This document shows, piece after piece, positions 33,049 through 40,587 of a stretch of 40,587 nt of DNA. The notes under the pieces are model-generated. The model worked only from the letters and a program-made list of their open reading frames with translations. It was not told where the DNA came from and did no database searches. The translations under genes and the position numbers were made by a program. Every line of letters starts with the position of its first letter. The first letter of the stretch is position 1. The stretch spans positions 1-40,587 of the forward strand of contig WQYC01000024.1 of assembly GCA_009781425.1 (NCBI GenBank). Reading direction: 5' to 3'. Source of the DNA: Oscillospiraceae bacterium. Its GTDB lineage: Bacteria > Bacillota > Clostridia > Oscillospirales > Ruminococcaceae.

Positions 33049-33195
33049 ATAATAAGGATTTTGAACAGGCTTCAAAAGCTCCGCCGGATTCGTAATGCAC
33101 GGTATTGCATTATCCCGATTAGCCTGCTCGTACTGTGGATTCATGTAGCTTGCAGGTAAATAAAAAATATCAAGCTCACTGATGATTGTGTGCAT
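33034..33195 (-). CDS. ylzJ: YlzJ-like small protein
   Basis: This 53-residue frame reads [20 protein letters not shown]...[18 protein letters not shown]. The start MHTIIS--D--Y and its place straight after a TepA/ClpP-type gene (overlap of 20 bases) match the ylzJ gene that follows tepA in Bacillus and many Clostridia. Function unknown; probably sporulation- or membrane-related by context. Its stop is inside the loop of the terminator. Confidence 0.75.
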   Translation of the reverse strand: MHTIISELDIFYLPASYMNPQYEQANRDNAIPCITNPAELLKPVQNPYYNNPR

Positions 33196-33916
33196 TATCA
33201 TTTTCGCTTTCTCCCTTTGCTTTCTCTACAAGCTCATTCAAGCATTGAACGGCTTCCGCGAGCCCTCCGATGCTGTCAATTATTCCTTCGCTGACAGCCG
33301 CTTCGCCGTCAAGCACCGCACCCACGTCCATGACTAATTCGTCCTTTTTCATCATCAGCTCCTTGAAACGGTCGGGGTTTATGTGGCTGTTGCGGGCGAC
33401 AAAATTAATAATCCGCTCCTGCATACGGTCAAAATAAGAAAGCGTCTGCGGCACGCCGAGCATGAGCCCGTTCATGCGGACAGGGTGAATAGTCATCGTC
33501 GCGCTCGGAACAATGAAGCTTCTTTTCGCGCTCACCGCCAAGGGCACGCCGATTGAGTGACCGCCGCCGACAACGATTGAAACCGTGGGCTTTGACATTG
33601 AACTAAGCAATTCAGCGATAGCCAAGCCCGCCTCAACGTCGCCGCCGACAGTGTTTAAAATAATCAGAAGCCCGTCGATACTGCGGTCTTGCTCAATCGC
33701 GACAAGCGCGGGGATTACGTGCTCGTATTTCGTGGTTTTGTTTTGGGGCGGGAGAATAAAGTGACCTTCGACCTGCCCAATAATTGTCAATATATGAATC
33801 GAATGCTCCGCATTTTTAACCGAAACGATTCCGCAGTCCGACGCAGGGTTCACCTGCTCGTCAGAGCCGCCCTCTGATTCGTTTTCTTCTTCGTTATTAA
33901 CGTAATTTTCCTGCAT
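33176..33916 (-). CDS. tepA: ClpP-like translocation-enhancing protein TepA
   Basis: TepA is a ClpP-fold (S14) serine peptidase homologue linked to protein export and, in Bacillus, to spore proteins. At 246 residues it has an acidic head (about 1-30), [20 protein letters not shown], the oxyanion strand [22 protein letters not shown] (about 82-103), the nucleophile in [13 protein letters not shown] (Ser near 121), the histidine in [12 protein letters not shown] (near 143), and the acidic residue region [17 protein letters not shown]. The catalytic Ser and His appear to be kept. It overlaps the YlzJ-like gene. Confidence 0.85.
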   Translation of the reverse strand: MQENYVNNEEENESEGGSDEQVNPASDCGIVSVKNAEHSIHILTIIGQVEGHFILPPQNKTTKYEHVIPALVAIEQDRSIDGLLIILNTVGGDVEAGLAIAELLSSMSKPTVSIVVGGGHSIGVPLAVSAKRSFIVPSATMTIHPVRMNGLMLGVPQTLSYFDRMQERIINFVARNSHINPDRFKELMMKKDELVMDVGAVLDGEAAVSEGIIDSIGGLAEAVQCLNELVEKAKGESENDNAHNHQ

Positions 33917-33979
33917 TGCTACCCCCGCTGTTTTTATGTTTTCGACTTTATTATTAGCGGAATCGCGTGAAATATAAGT

Positions 33980-34008
33980 TTGCTTTTTGGTAAAATTTGT
34001 GTTATAAT
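33980..34008 (+). promoter_or_regulatory. SigA-type promoter before the truncated HD gene
   Basis: TTGCTT (33980-33985), 17-bp spacer, TATAAT (34003-34008). The coding homology begins only about 28 bases later, which leaves no room for the normal gene start. Confidence 0.65.
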
Positions 34009-34035
34009 TTTCTTACAGCACGAAAGGAAAAGGAA

Positions 34036-34467
34036 ATAGGCAGATATGAGGGCGTTCGCGGGTTACATCATGCTTATGCGGGCTATGAATTAATGCATAA
34101 AAAAGGGTATTCTGAAATTGCAAATATTTGCCTTTCTCATTCGTTTCCTTATCAAAATTTAGGCGCGTACAGCGGTGAATATGATTGCACACCCGATGAA
34201 CTCGAGATTATATCTTCCTTTTTATCTGAAATAAATTATGACGATTATGATAAATTAATTCAATTAGCCGACGCAATGGGCACGGCGCATGGCGTTTCAA
34301 TAATTGATATTAGATTGCTGGACGTTGCAAGAAGACACGGTTTTAATGATTATACATTGAAAAAATGGGATTCTGTATTTATGTTAAAAAGCTATTTCGA
34401 TGAAAAATGTAATATGAATATTTACAATTTATTTTGTGATGAAATTAGAAATTTTAGTTTTCAATAA
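34036..34467 (+). pseudogene. 5'-truncated HD-domain phosphohydrolase-like gene
   Basis: The readable part starts IGRYEGVRGLHHAYAGYELM and continues EIANICLSHSFPYQN, then YDCTPDELEII, YDDYDKLIQLADAM and DVARRHGFNDYTLKKW. This is the second half of a family of small clostridial HD-domain proteins. The first part, including the metal-binding HD pair (LLHDIGR), is absent. The frame has no ATG/GTG/TTG after the AAGGAAAAGGA site until residue 30 or so; the only upstream start (TTG 33997) lies inside the -10 box. A deletion seems to have put the promoter next to mid-gene. An unusual ATA start (34036) cannot be excluded. Confidence 0.6.
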
Positions 34468-34486
34468 ATTATAAGGAAATAAAAAA

Positions 34487-35821
34487 ATGCAACAGCTTAA
34501 CCGAAGCCTGCCTTTCATAGAAACACCGCCGTCCGCGCCCGAAAAAGCTCTTGTCTTCGGAGGGGGCGCGTTTTGGCGCGCGCTCGTCTTCCCTGTCTTT
34601 GACGCGCTCAGCAAGAGCGGATTTTGGGGCGGCGGCGTGACTCTTGTCGGCGATAATCTTGAAACTTTTGAAAAGCAGGATGGACTATTCACGGTCGCCC
34701 AAAAAGGAATCGAAAATGGCAAAGAAATCACCGCCGAAAACCTCATAGCCTGTGTCACTGATTGCGTAAATCCGCACAGCGATTATAATAATTACATAAA
34801 ACGCGCGTATAATCCGGAGCTTCGTTTTGTCGTGTCGGACGAGTCGAGCGCAGAAAATATCACAGCTCTTCTGCACGAAAGATTCTCTTTTTTTGACGGC
34901 GATATTAACAAAGGCTTGATTTTTTTATCGTTCGGCGAGCTTAAAAAATCAGTGCAAAAATACGCAGCAGAGCGGAATTTAAACAGCGAGTTTTCGCAGT
35001 GGCTCGGCAACGCCTGCTTCTTCGCAAACACGCTCGCAGACAGGATTATAACGGAAACTACGAACGACGAAGCTGAAAGAAGTCAAAAGAAATTCGGCTA
35101 CCGCGATGAGCTTTTAACCATGTGCGAAGCGTATTATTTTTGGGCGATTGAATCGCCTGTAGCGGTGCGCGCGGAGCTCCCGCTTGATAAATCGGGCTTA
35201 AACGTATTCTTCTGCGAGGATATAACTCCGCACTACCTGCGGAAAACGCGCTTGTTCGGCGGTATTCAAGCCGCTCTTGCGCCCGCTGCGCTTCTCTTCG
35301 GGTGCAAAACTATGCACGAAGCTGCGACGAATCCGAGCTTCAAAAAATATATTGAACGCGCGCTTTTGGGGGAAATAATTCCCACGCTCGACACAAACCG
35401 CAACGTCCTTGAAAGCTACGCAAAAACCGTCACAGAGCGACTTTGCAACCCGCTCATAAAGCACGAATTACTTTCTGTTACGCAGAACTGCGTTCCTAAA
35501 TTCAAAACGCAGGTGCTTCCGACGATTTTGGAATACCGCAAAAGATTCGCCAAACTCCCGCCAATACTGACTTTTTCGTTCGCCGCGCTGATTGCGTTTT
35601 ATAAGAGCGGCGGGCGGTTTCCGCTCAACGACAACGAGAAAAATATCGCGTTTCTGCGCGATAATAAGCTTGATATTATTTTCAGAAATATCAGCAGTGC
35701 GTGGGGCGCGGATATGACGGATTTGCTTGAAAACACGCAGTTTAAAGCGACAGTCGAAGAGCACTTCAGCATAATAAAAAAGCACGGCGTAAAGCCGCTT
35801 GTTGAGAGGTTAGTGACATGA
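34487..35821 (+). CDS. Mannitol-dehydrogenase family oxidoreductase, tagaturonate-reductase-like
   Basis: This family reduces hexuronates or fructose with NAD(P)H. The 444-residue protein starts with a nucleotide-binding turn (LVFGGGAFWRALVFPVFDAL, about 22-41). It then has DCVNPHSDYNNYIKRAYNPELRFVVS (about 92-117), ERFSFFDG, KGLIFLSFGELKK, WLGNACFFANTLADRII, and the catalytic-lysine region YLRKTRLFGGIQAALAP (near 250-266). The order matches tagaturonate reductase (UxaB) more than mannitol dehydrogenase. No uronate pathway gene lies nearby, so the substrate stays open. The next gene overlaps by 4 bases. Confidence 0.75.
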   Translation: MQQLNRSLPFIETPPSAPEKALVFGGGAFWRALVFPVFDALSKSGFWGGGVTLVGDNLETFEKQDGLFTVAQKGIENGKEITAENLIACVTDCVNPHSDYNNYIKRAYNPELRFVVSDESSAENITALLHERFSFFDGDINKGLIFLSFGELKKSVQKYAAERNLNSEFSQWLGNACFFANTLADRIITETTNDEAERSQKKFGYRDELLTMCEAYYFWAIESPVAVRAELPLDKSGLNVFFCEDITPHYLRKTRLFGGIQAALAPAALLFGCKTMHEAATNPSFKKYIERALLGEIIPTLDTNRNVLESYAKTVTERLCNPLIKHELLSVTQNCVPKFKTQVLPTILEYRKRFAKLPPILTFSFAALIAFYKSGGRFPLNDNEKNIAFLRDNKLDIIFRNISSAWGADMTDLLENTQFKATVEEHFSIIKKHGVKPLVERLVT

Positions 35822-36153
35822 GCGTGAAAAAAGCACTTATTCAAACTGCGATTATACTTTCAAAAATTATTGCTGTTTTTCTCTTGTTAATAATCTTACT
35901 TGCTATAATATTTCGATTACCGTTATATATAGACGGTCAGCGGAATAAAAAAGTAATAATAAAATATATCGAAGAGAATTATGGTACTGATTATATAATA
36001 GTAGATGAAATTTTAGGCACTTCAGGAGCCAGCGGACGACGCAGTGATACATTGACTATTTTACAAGACGGAATTACCTATGAAGTTTCTGCGAAAAAAG
36101 GCGAAATTATCTGGGATTCATACGATTATCAGATAGCAGAAAAAAATTCTTGA
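35818..36153 (+). CDS. Small membrane-anchored protein of unknown function
   Basis: 111 residues: one long N-terminal membrane helix (ILSKIIAVFLLLIILLAIIF, about 13-32) and a short outer domain (NKKVIIKYIEENYGTDYIIV, then TLTILQDGITYEVSAKKGEI) that resembles small PepSY- or DUF3139-like exported domains. Its start overlaps the dehydrogenase stop, so it is translated from the same mRNA. Confidence 0.6.
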   Translation: MSVKKALIQTAIILSKIIAVFLLLIILLAIIFRLPLYIDGQRNKKVIIKYIEENYGTDYIIVDEILGTSGASGRRSDTLTILQDGITYEVSAKKGEIIWDSYDYQIAEKNS

Positions 36154-36210
36154 AAGTGAATAAAAACAAAACATTTCATTGCATTGCACCATTGAAATAT
36201 GATAGTATTA

Positions 36211-36236
36211 AGGCGGGATTTTCCCGCCTATTTTTT
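36211..36236 (+). terminator. Terminator directly before the holin gene
   Basis: AGGCGGG / CCCGCCT 7-bp stem (36211-36229), loop ATTTT plus T, then six T (36231-36236). The T run merges with the ribosome site (GAGG) of the holin gene. Confidence 0.8.
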
Positions 36237-36251
36237 GAGGAAGTGAAAAAA

Positions 36252-36653
36252 ATGAGAAAGCTTTATGAAACGTTTTTAGTCGGCGCAGGCGCGGTTTTAG
36301 GCTTCATGTTCGGCGAGCTTGACGGGCTGTTTTACGCGCTGATTGCGCTTGTGGTGCTTGATTACATGAGCGGGGTCGCGGTTGCAATCGCGCGGAAATG
36401 CCTCTCGAGCGAAATCGGCTTCCGCGGAATCTGCAAGAAAATCATGGTGTTTATAGTCGTCGCAGTCGCGAATATAATCGACACCCGCGTAGTCGAAAGC
36501 GGCTCCGCGCTCCGCACAGCCGCGCTGTTTTTATTCATCTCGAACGAGGGCGTAAGCCTTCTTGAAAACGCGGCGTGCTTGGGCTTGCCGATACCTGCGA
36601 GGCTGATGAACGTGCTCCAGGAAATCAAACCCAAAAGCGAGAAAAAAGATTAA
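36252..36653 (+). CDS. Phage-type holin (TcdE / holin 4 family), orphan
   Basis: Holins of this family form membrane pores that release lysins or, as TcdE, toxins. The ATG at 36252 follows GAGGAAG; the frame upstream crosses the terminator and is not coding. 133 residues with about three membrane segments: FLVGAGAVLGFMFGELDGLF, YALIALVVLDYMSGVAVAIA (the VLDYxSG turn is typical) and KIMVFIVVAVANIID. Then comes the family block RTAALFLFISNEGVSLLENAACLGLPIP. No lysin or phage gene is near. With a terminator in front it may need its own promoter, or be expressed by read-through. Confidence 0.85.
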   Translation: MRKLYETFLVGAGAVLGFMFGELDGLFYALIALVVLDYMSGVAVAIARKCLSSEIGFRGICKKIMVFIVVAVANIIDTRVVESGSALRTAALFLFISNEGVSLLENAACLGLPIPARLMNVLQEIKPKSEKKD

Positions 36654-36668
36654 AAGCAAGCACAAAAC

Positions 36669-36697
36669 TTGACAAAATCCGCTCTTTGTGTTATATT
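36669..36697 (+). promoter_or_regulatory. Consensus promoter of the hydEGF operon
   Basis: TTGACA (36669-36674), 17-bp spacer, TATATT (36692-36697). The hydE ATG begins 8 bases after the -10 box, so transcription would start at or next to the A of ATG. Confidence 0.8.
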
Positions 36698-36704
36698 TAA
36701 AGTT

Positions 36705-37721
36705 ATGAGAAAATTAACTGATAAATTAGCACAGGAGCGGATTTTATCGCGCGGTGAATTCGCTGAGCTTCTGACCTGCGAAGATGATTATTTGCACGAA
36801 GCTGCACGGAAAGCGCGCGAAAATATTTACGGCAATAAGATTTTTTTGCGCGGCTTAATTGAATTTACAAGCTATTGCAAAAACGATTGCTTCTACTGCG
36901 GACTGCGGCGTTCCAACAGTTCTGCGGCGCGCTACCGCCTTTCAAAAGAGCAGATTTTAAACTGCTGTGATGAAGGTTACGATGCGGGTTATAGAACTTT
37001 CGTGCTTCAGGGCGGTGAGGACGCTTTTTTCACCGATGAAATTTTAACTGATATAATTCGCGCAATTAAGTGCAAATATCCCGACTGCGCGCTAACGCTT
37101 TCAACAGGCGAGCGCGGCTTTGAAAGCTTGAAGCTCCTGCGCGAAGCCGGCGCGGACAGATATTTGTTAAGGCACGAAACCGCTGACAGCGCGCATTACG
37201 CCGAGCTCCACCCGCCGGAAATGCAAGCATCAGCGCGCCAAAAATGTCTGCGCGACTTAAAAGAATTAGGCTTTCAAACAGGCTGCGGCTTCATGGTAGG
37301 CTCGCCTAAGCAAACCCTCGAAAACATCGTCAGCGACTTGCTTTTCATAAAAGAACTCGACCCCGAAATGGTAGGAGTAGGCCCGTTCATTCCTCATTCT
37401 GCGACGCCGTTTGCAAAGGAAAAAGCGGGAAATTTAAAGCTCGTTTTGAACATACTCGCGATACTGCGGCTGATGAAGCCGAGCTTGCTTTTGCCGGCTA
37501 CGACCGCACTCGCGACGATTGAAAATCAAGGCTACGAGCTTGGAATTAACGCGGGAGCGAATGTAATTATGCAGAATATTTCGCCATTAACGGCGCGTGA
37601 AAAATATAAGATTTACGATAATAAAATCGGAGCAAGCGAAAACTTAAAACAGCGCATAAAAAACATCGGCTGTGAATTTACTGTTGCAAGGGGGGATTAT
37701 TTTAATTATGGCGAGCAATAA
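36705..37721 (+). CDS. hydE: [FeFe]-hydrogenase maturase HydE (radical SAM)
   Basis: HydE helps build the 2Fe subcluster of [FeFe]-hydrogenase, acting on the HydG product. The radical SAM motif C-x3-C-x2-C is in FTSYCKNDCFYCGLRRSN (Cys about 58, 62, 65). Further family blocks are FVLQGGEDAFFTDEIL, CALTLSTGERGFESL, GADRYLLRHETAD, GFMVGSPKQTLENIV and LLPATTALATI. The 338-residue length is normal. ATG 36705 fits the family start (MRKLTDKLAQER). No ribosome site precedes it, and the promoter suggests a leaderless mRNA. hydG overlaps the end by 14 bases. Confidence 0.94.
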   Translation: MRKLTDKLAQERILSRGEFAELLTCEDDYLHEAARKARENIYGNKIFLRGLIEFTSYCKNDCFYCGLRRSNSSAARYRLSKEQILNCCDEGYDAGYRTFVLQGGEDAFFTDEILTDIIRAIKCKYPDCALTLSTGERGFESLKLLREAGADRYLLRHETADSAHYAELHPPEMQASARQKCLRDLKELGFQTGCGFMVGSPKQTLENIVSDLLFIKELDPEMVGVGPFIPHSATPFAKEKAGNLKLVLNILAILRLMKPSLLLPATTALATIENQGYELGINAGANVIMQNISPLTAREKYKIYDNKIGASENLKQRIKNIGCEFTVARGDYFNYGEQ

Positions 37722-39132
37722 TTATAACGCGAAATCCCCGTCTGCACGGGAGTTTATCAACCATGATGAAATCATGTCAACGCTCGCGTGGGCGCGCGAA
37801 AATAAAAATAACAGCGAGTTAATAAATCAAATATTACAAAAAGCAAGCGAGAAAAAGGGGCTCGGGCACAGGGAAGCCGCGCTACTTTTGCTTAGCGGAA
37901 ATACCGACGAAATTTTCGCGCTCGCAAGAGAAATCAAGCGCGAATTTTACGGCGAACGCGTGGTGCTTTTCGCGCCGCTGTACCTGTCGAATTACTGCGT
38001 CAACGGCTGTGTTTACTGTCCTTTTAACGCGGGAAATTCTACAATGCCGCGCAGAAAATTAACACAGGAAGAAATACGCCGCGAGGTAATCGCCTTGCAG
38101 GACATGGGGCACAAACGCTTAGCCTTAGAAACAGGCGAGCACCCCGAGCAAAGCCCGATTGAATATGTTCTTGAATCCATAAAAACTATTTACAGCATTA
38201 ATCACAAAAACGGCGCGATTCGGCGCGTTAACGTCAATATCGCGGCGACTTCGGTTGAGGATTACCGCAAGCTCAAGGACGCCGGAATCGGCACGTATTT
38301 GCTTTTTCAAGAGACCTATCACGAGGAAGCTTATAACAAAATTCACCCGTCGGGACCGAAGTCCGACTACGCCTATCACACCGAGGCGATGGACAGAGCG
38401 ATGCAGGGCGGCGTGGACGATGTCGGGCTTGGTGTGCTGTTCGGGCTTGCCGATTACGCCTACGAATTTACCGCCATGCTCATGCACGCCGAGCACCTCG
38501 AAGCCGCTTTCGGCGTGGGTCCGCATACGCTCAGCGTCCCGCGGATAAGAAAAGCGCAGGGCGTCGAAGCAGCAAATTTCACACACGGAATCGACGACGA
38601 AACCTTTGCGAGAATCGTCGCCTGCCTGCGAATCAGCGCGCCGTATACAGGCATAATCGTCTCCACGCGAGAGAGCGAGGACTGCCGCAAAAAAGTCTTA
38701 GACGTCGGCGTTTCGCAAATCAGCGGCGGCTCGCGCACAAGCGTCGGCGGTTATGATGTAGGGGACAATGGCAATTGTCCCGACACGAAGCAATTTGAAG
38801 TCAATGACCATCGCAGTTTAGACGAGATTGTGCAGTGGTTAATCAGCATCGGGCACATTCCCAGCTTCTGCACTGCTTGCTACCGCGAGGGGCGGGTAGG
38901 CGACAGGTTCATGAAGCTGTGCAAAACAGGGCAGATTCAAAACTGCTGTCACCCTAATGCACTGCTGACTCTGCAGGAATACCTGCTTGATTATTCAAGC
39001 GCGCGCACAAGAACAGCGGGCGAAGAATTAATTACTCGCGAAATCTTAAAAGTACCGAGCGAGAAAACGCGCGGAATTGTTCTCGAAAACTTAGAAAAAA
39101 TCAAACAGGGAAGCAGAGATTTCAGAATATGA
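37708..39132 (+). CDS. hydG: [FeFe]-hydrogenase maturase HydG (radical SAM, tyrosine lyase)
   Basis: HydG splits tyrosine to give the CO and cyanide ligands of the H-cluster. The N-terminal cluster motif is C-x3-C-x2-C in LSNYCVNGCVYCPFN (Cys about 97, 101, 104). The second cluster motif is C-x2-C-x22-C in SFCTACYREGRVGDRFM...NCCHPNALLT. Between them are LALETGEHPEQSPIEYV, YHEEAYNKIHPSGPKSDYAYH and GVGPHTLSVPRIRKA. The ATG at 37708 lies downstream of AAGGGGGG and overlaps hydE by 14 bases. After SRTSVGGY there is a small insert (VGDNGNCPDT) encoded by a perfect palindrome. 474 residues; stop overlaps hydF by 4 bases. Confidence 0.95.
   Translation: MASNNYNAKSPSAREFINHDEIMSTLAWARENKNNSELINQILQKASEKKGLGHREAALLLLSGNTDEIFALAREIKREFYGERVVLFAPLYLSNYCVNGCVYCPFNAGNSTMPRRKLTQEEIRREVIALQDMGHKRLALETGEHPEQSPIEYVLESIKTIYSINHKNGAIRRVNVNIAATSVEDYRKLKDAGIGTYLLFQETYHEEAYNKIHPSGPKSDYAYHTEAMDRAMQGGVDDVGLGVLFGLADYAYEFTAMLMHAEHLEAAFGVGPHTLSVPRIRKAQGVEAANFTHGIDDETFARIVACLRISAPYTGIIVSTRESEDCRKKVLDVGVSQISGGSRTSVGGYDVGDNGNCPDTKQFEVNDHRSLDEIVQWLISIGHIPSFCTACYREGRVGDRFMKLCKTGQIQNCCHPNALLTLQEYLLDYSSARTRTAGEELITREILKVPSEKTRGIVLENLEKIKQGSRDFRI
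38757..38783. repeat. REP-like palindrome inserted in hydG
   Basis: TGTAG, then GGGACAAT (38762-38769), loop GGCA, ATTGTCCC (38774-38781), GA. The same outline as the palindrome after ftsX. It is in frame and adds about nine residues between two conserved HydG blocks. Confidence 0.6.
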
Positions 39133-40262
39133 GCGATTTAAATAGTACACCGCGCGGCGAACGGCTTCACATAGGGATTTTCGGCAGGCGCAATGCGGGA
39201 AAATCTACCCTGCTGAACGCGATTACAGGGCAGGACGCGGCGGTAGTTTCGCCCGTGAAAGGCACGACGACCGACCCTGTTTTTAAAGCGATGGAGCTTC
39301 TGCCGCTCGGTGCTGTAGTGCTGATTGACACGCCGGGAATCGACGACGAGGGCGGGCTCGGCGAGCTGCGGATTCAAAAAACTAAAACTATTTTACGCAA
39401 GACGGACATTGCGCTTTTGGTAGTTGATTCACGTGAAGAATTAAACGATTTCGACCGCGAGTTAATTCGCGCCTTCGATGAATTTGGCGTAAAATATTTT
39501 ATCGTTCAGAATAATTTTGCGCCGTTCGACACGGCGCAAATCAAAGAAAAAATTATCGCGCTCGGCTCGCAAGCAGAAGAAGCAAATCGCCGTCTAATCG
39601 GCGATTTGCTTCAAGGCGGCGACTTGGTTATTCTCGTGATTCCGATTGACGAAGCCGCGCCGAAAGGCAGGTTAATCCTGCCTCAACAACAGGTTATCCG
39701 CGATATACTTGAAGCGGGCGCAGTACCTGTCATAACGGATTTAAGCAGCTTGAGCGGCGTATTCACGAAGCTTAATATTCCGCCGAAGCTCGTAATTACC
39801 GACAGCCAGGTTTTCTCCGAGGTAGCGAAAATAATTCCCGAAGAAATCGGTTTAACCTCGTTTTCGATTTTAATGGCGAGATATAAAGGAATGCTTGAAG
39901 AAGCCGTCGCGGGAGCGAAGTTCATCGAAACTTTAAAGGACGGCGATAAAATTTTAATTGCAGAGGGCTGCACGCATCATAGGCAGTGCGAGGACATCGG
40001 CACAGTGAAAATCCCGCGAATGTTGGAAATTAGCACAGGCTTTAAGTTTAATTACGAGTTTTCATCTGGTGGCGGATTCCCCGAGGATTTAAGCGGCTTT
40101 AAGCTAATCATCCACTGCGGCGGCTGTATGCAAAACCCGCGCGAAATGCGCTTCCGTCACCGCGCCGCCGCTGAAGCCGGCGTTCCGATTACAAACTACG
40201 GAATCGCAATAAGCCATATGCAGGGGATTCTTGAACGCTGTATAAAATTTTTGAAGCTTTAA
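39129..40262 (+). CDS. hydF: [FeFe]-hydrogenase maturase HydF (GTPase scaffold)
   Basis: HydF is the GTPase scaffold on which the 2Fe subcluster is finished and then handed to the hydrogenase. 377 residues: GTPase domain with GRRNAGKSTLLNAITG (about 17-32), SPVKGTTTDPV (switch I) and DTPGIDDEG (G3, about 73-81); a dimerisation domain; and the cluster-binding C-terminus with EGCTHHRQCEDIGTVKIPRM (Cys near 281 and C-x-H) and IHCGGCMQNPREM (near 331-334). Last gene of hydEGF. The hydrogenase structural gene is not in the window. Confidence 0.95.
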   Translation: MSDLNSTPRGERLHIGIFGRRNAGKSTLLNAITGQDAAVVSPVKGTTTDPVFKAMELLPLGAVVLIDTPGIDDEGGLGELRIQKTKTILRKTDIALLVVDSREELNDFDRELIRAFDEFGVKYFIVQNNFAPFDTAQIKEKIIALGSQAEEANRRLIGDLLQGGDLVILVIPIDEAAPKGRLILPQQQVIRDILEAGAVPVITDLSSLSGVFTKLNIPPKLVITDSQVFSEVAKIIPEEIGLTSFSILMARYKGMLEEAVAGAKFIETLKDGDKILIAEGCTHHRQCEDIGTVKIPRMLEISTGFKFNYEFSSGGGFPEDLSGFKLIIHCGGCMQNPREMRFRHRAAAEAGVPITNYGIAISHMQGILERCIKFLKL

Positions 40263-40270
40263 ATAAAATT

Positions 40271-40305
40271 ACGTCCGCGGTTTAAACCGCGGACGTTTTC
40301 TTTTT
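40271..40305. terminator. Terminator after hydF (bidirectional)
   Basis: A perfect 26-bp palindrome at 40271-40296 (ACGTCCGCGG, TTTAAA centre, CCGCGGACGT) followed by TTTCTTTTT. Also lies downstream of the minus-strand gene at the right edge. Confidence 0.88.
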
Positions 40306-40587
40306 ATCCTACTGCTGTTACATAAGGAACAATTTCAATTACAGGCGGGACAGCTTCAACATAACCGCCTTCAAGTACCCAGTCTTGAAGCTCGTCGTCC
40401 CAAATCCAATTTTCGTAATAATCTTCTTCATATTCGTAATATTCATCTTCCCAGTCCCAATCCTGCCATTCTTCTTCCCACTGCGCCCACTCAAGCTCCC
40501 ACTGCGCCTGCATATCTGCGTACCATTTTGCAACGTCGAAGAAGCGAAGCTCCTGTACTATTTCGGCAGTGCTTAAATGTGCAGAAA
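40304..40587 (-). CDS. Partial protein with Trp/Tyr/acidic low-complexity tail
   Basis: The frame is open to the right edge, so only the C-terminal 93 residues are seen. It begins with an ordinary part (SAHLSTAEIVQELRFFDVAK) and then turns into a run dominated by W, E, D, Y and Q (WELEWAQWEEEWQDWDWEDE, then YYEYEEDYYENWIWDDELQD). It closes with a hydrophobic end (VPPVIEIVPYVTAVG). About 40 residues are almost only aromatic or acidic. No family recognised. Codon use varies within the repeat-like part, which argues for selection on the protein rather than simple DNA slippage. Confidence 0.65.
   Translation of the reverse strand, partial: SAHLSTAEIVQELRFFDVAKWYADMQAQWELEWAQWEEEWQDWDWEDEYYEYEEDYYENWIWDDELQDWVLEGGYVEAVPPVIEIVPYVTAVG

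Noticed and set aside
38125-38586. Minus-strand frame inside hydG
   Set aside because: Antisense of a strongly conserved gene; no independent signals.

Overview
The window looks like the chromosome of an anaerobic, endospore-forming Clostridia-type Firmicute, possibly Oscillospiraceae-like (inference from gene content). It carries spoIVA, a tepA-ylzJ pair, ftsEX, greA-lysS, [FeFe]-hydrogenase maturation genes (hydE, hydG, hydF), dockerin-like modules, and many TTGACA/TATAAT promoters with 16-17 bp spacing. No rRNA, tRNA or CRISPR array was seen.

The main discovery is at the left. spoIVA (stage IV sporulation protein A, the ATPase that forms the spore-coat basement layer) is split in two. Its front part enters from the left edge and its frame breaks after ...APSIH (base 370). 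The missing 91 C-terminal codons appear 17.2 kb away, at 17596-17871. Joining the halves at a shared CATA (368-371 / 17593-17596) restores an uninterrupted, family-like SpoIVA. The DNA in between is a skin-like intervening element. It encodes a large serine recombinase (13362-15146), and its two ends carry imperfect inverted repeats that would form an attP with a central CA dinucleotide. By analogy with skin elements in sigK, the element may be excised in the mother cell. The other possibility is that the insertion has inactivated spoIVA.

Element layout: a terminator and a fresh promoter at the left end. Then a type I restriction-modification operon (hsdS, hsdM, second hsdS, a PD-(D/E)XK-like protein, hsdR). 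Then an AbiE-type toxin-antitoxin pair with its own consensus promoter, a DUF1848 radical-SAM-like protein, and on the minus strand an SF1 helicase-nuclease. The recombination module follows on the minus strand: the recombinase, an AlbA_2/ATPase-like regulator and a 43-residue protein. The right end holds a protein tyrosine phosphatase C-terminal remnant. The cargo is mostly defence genes. The regulator and recombinase promoters share an unusual operator layout.

Right of spoIVA (17.9-19.1 kb) is a strongly structured gene-free stretch and an uncharacterised 189-residue protein. These are flanked by two inverted copies of a two-hairpin 3'-UTR motif. A formate/nitrite transporter, a GNAT acetyltransferase, a nitroreductase and tag (3-methyladenine glycosylase) follow.

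21.8-32.5 kb: metG with a secreted dockerin-like protein upstream (minus). Then a plus-strand run of a CdaR/PucR-type regulator, ftsE, ftsX, an S41 protease homologue lacking its catalytic serine, greA, lysS, a second dockerin-like protein and membrane proteins. 33-36.7 kb: ylzJ-tepA, a truncated HD-domain gene, a tagaturonate/mannitol-type dehydrogenase, a small membrane protein and an orphan holin. 36.7-40.3 kb: hydE-hydG-hydF behind a consensus promoter placed so close that hydE may be leaderless. A partial gene with an extreme Trp/Tyr/acidic tail enters from the right edge.
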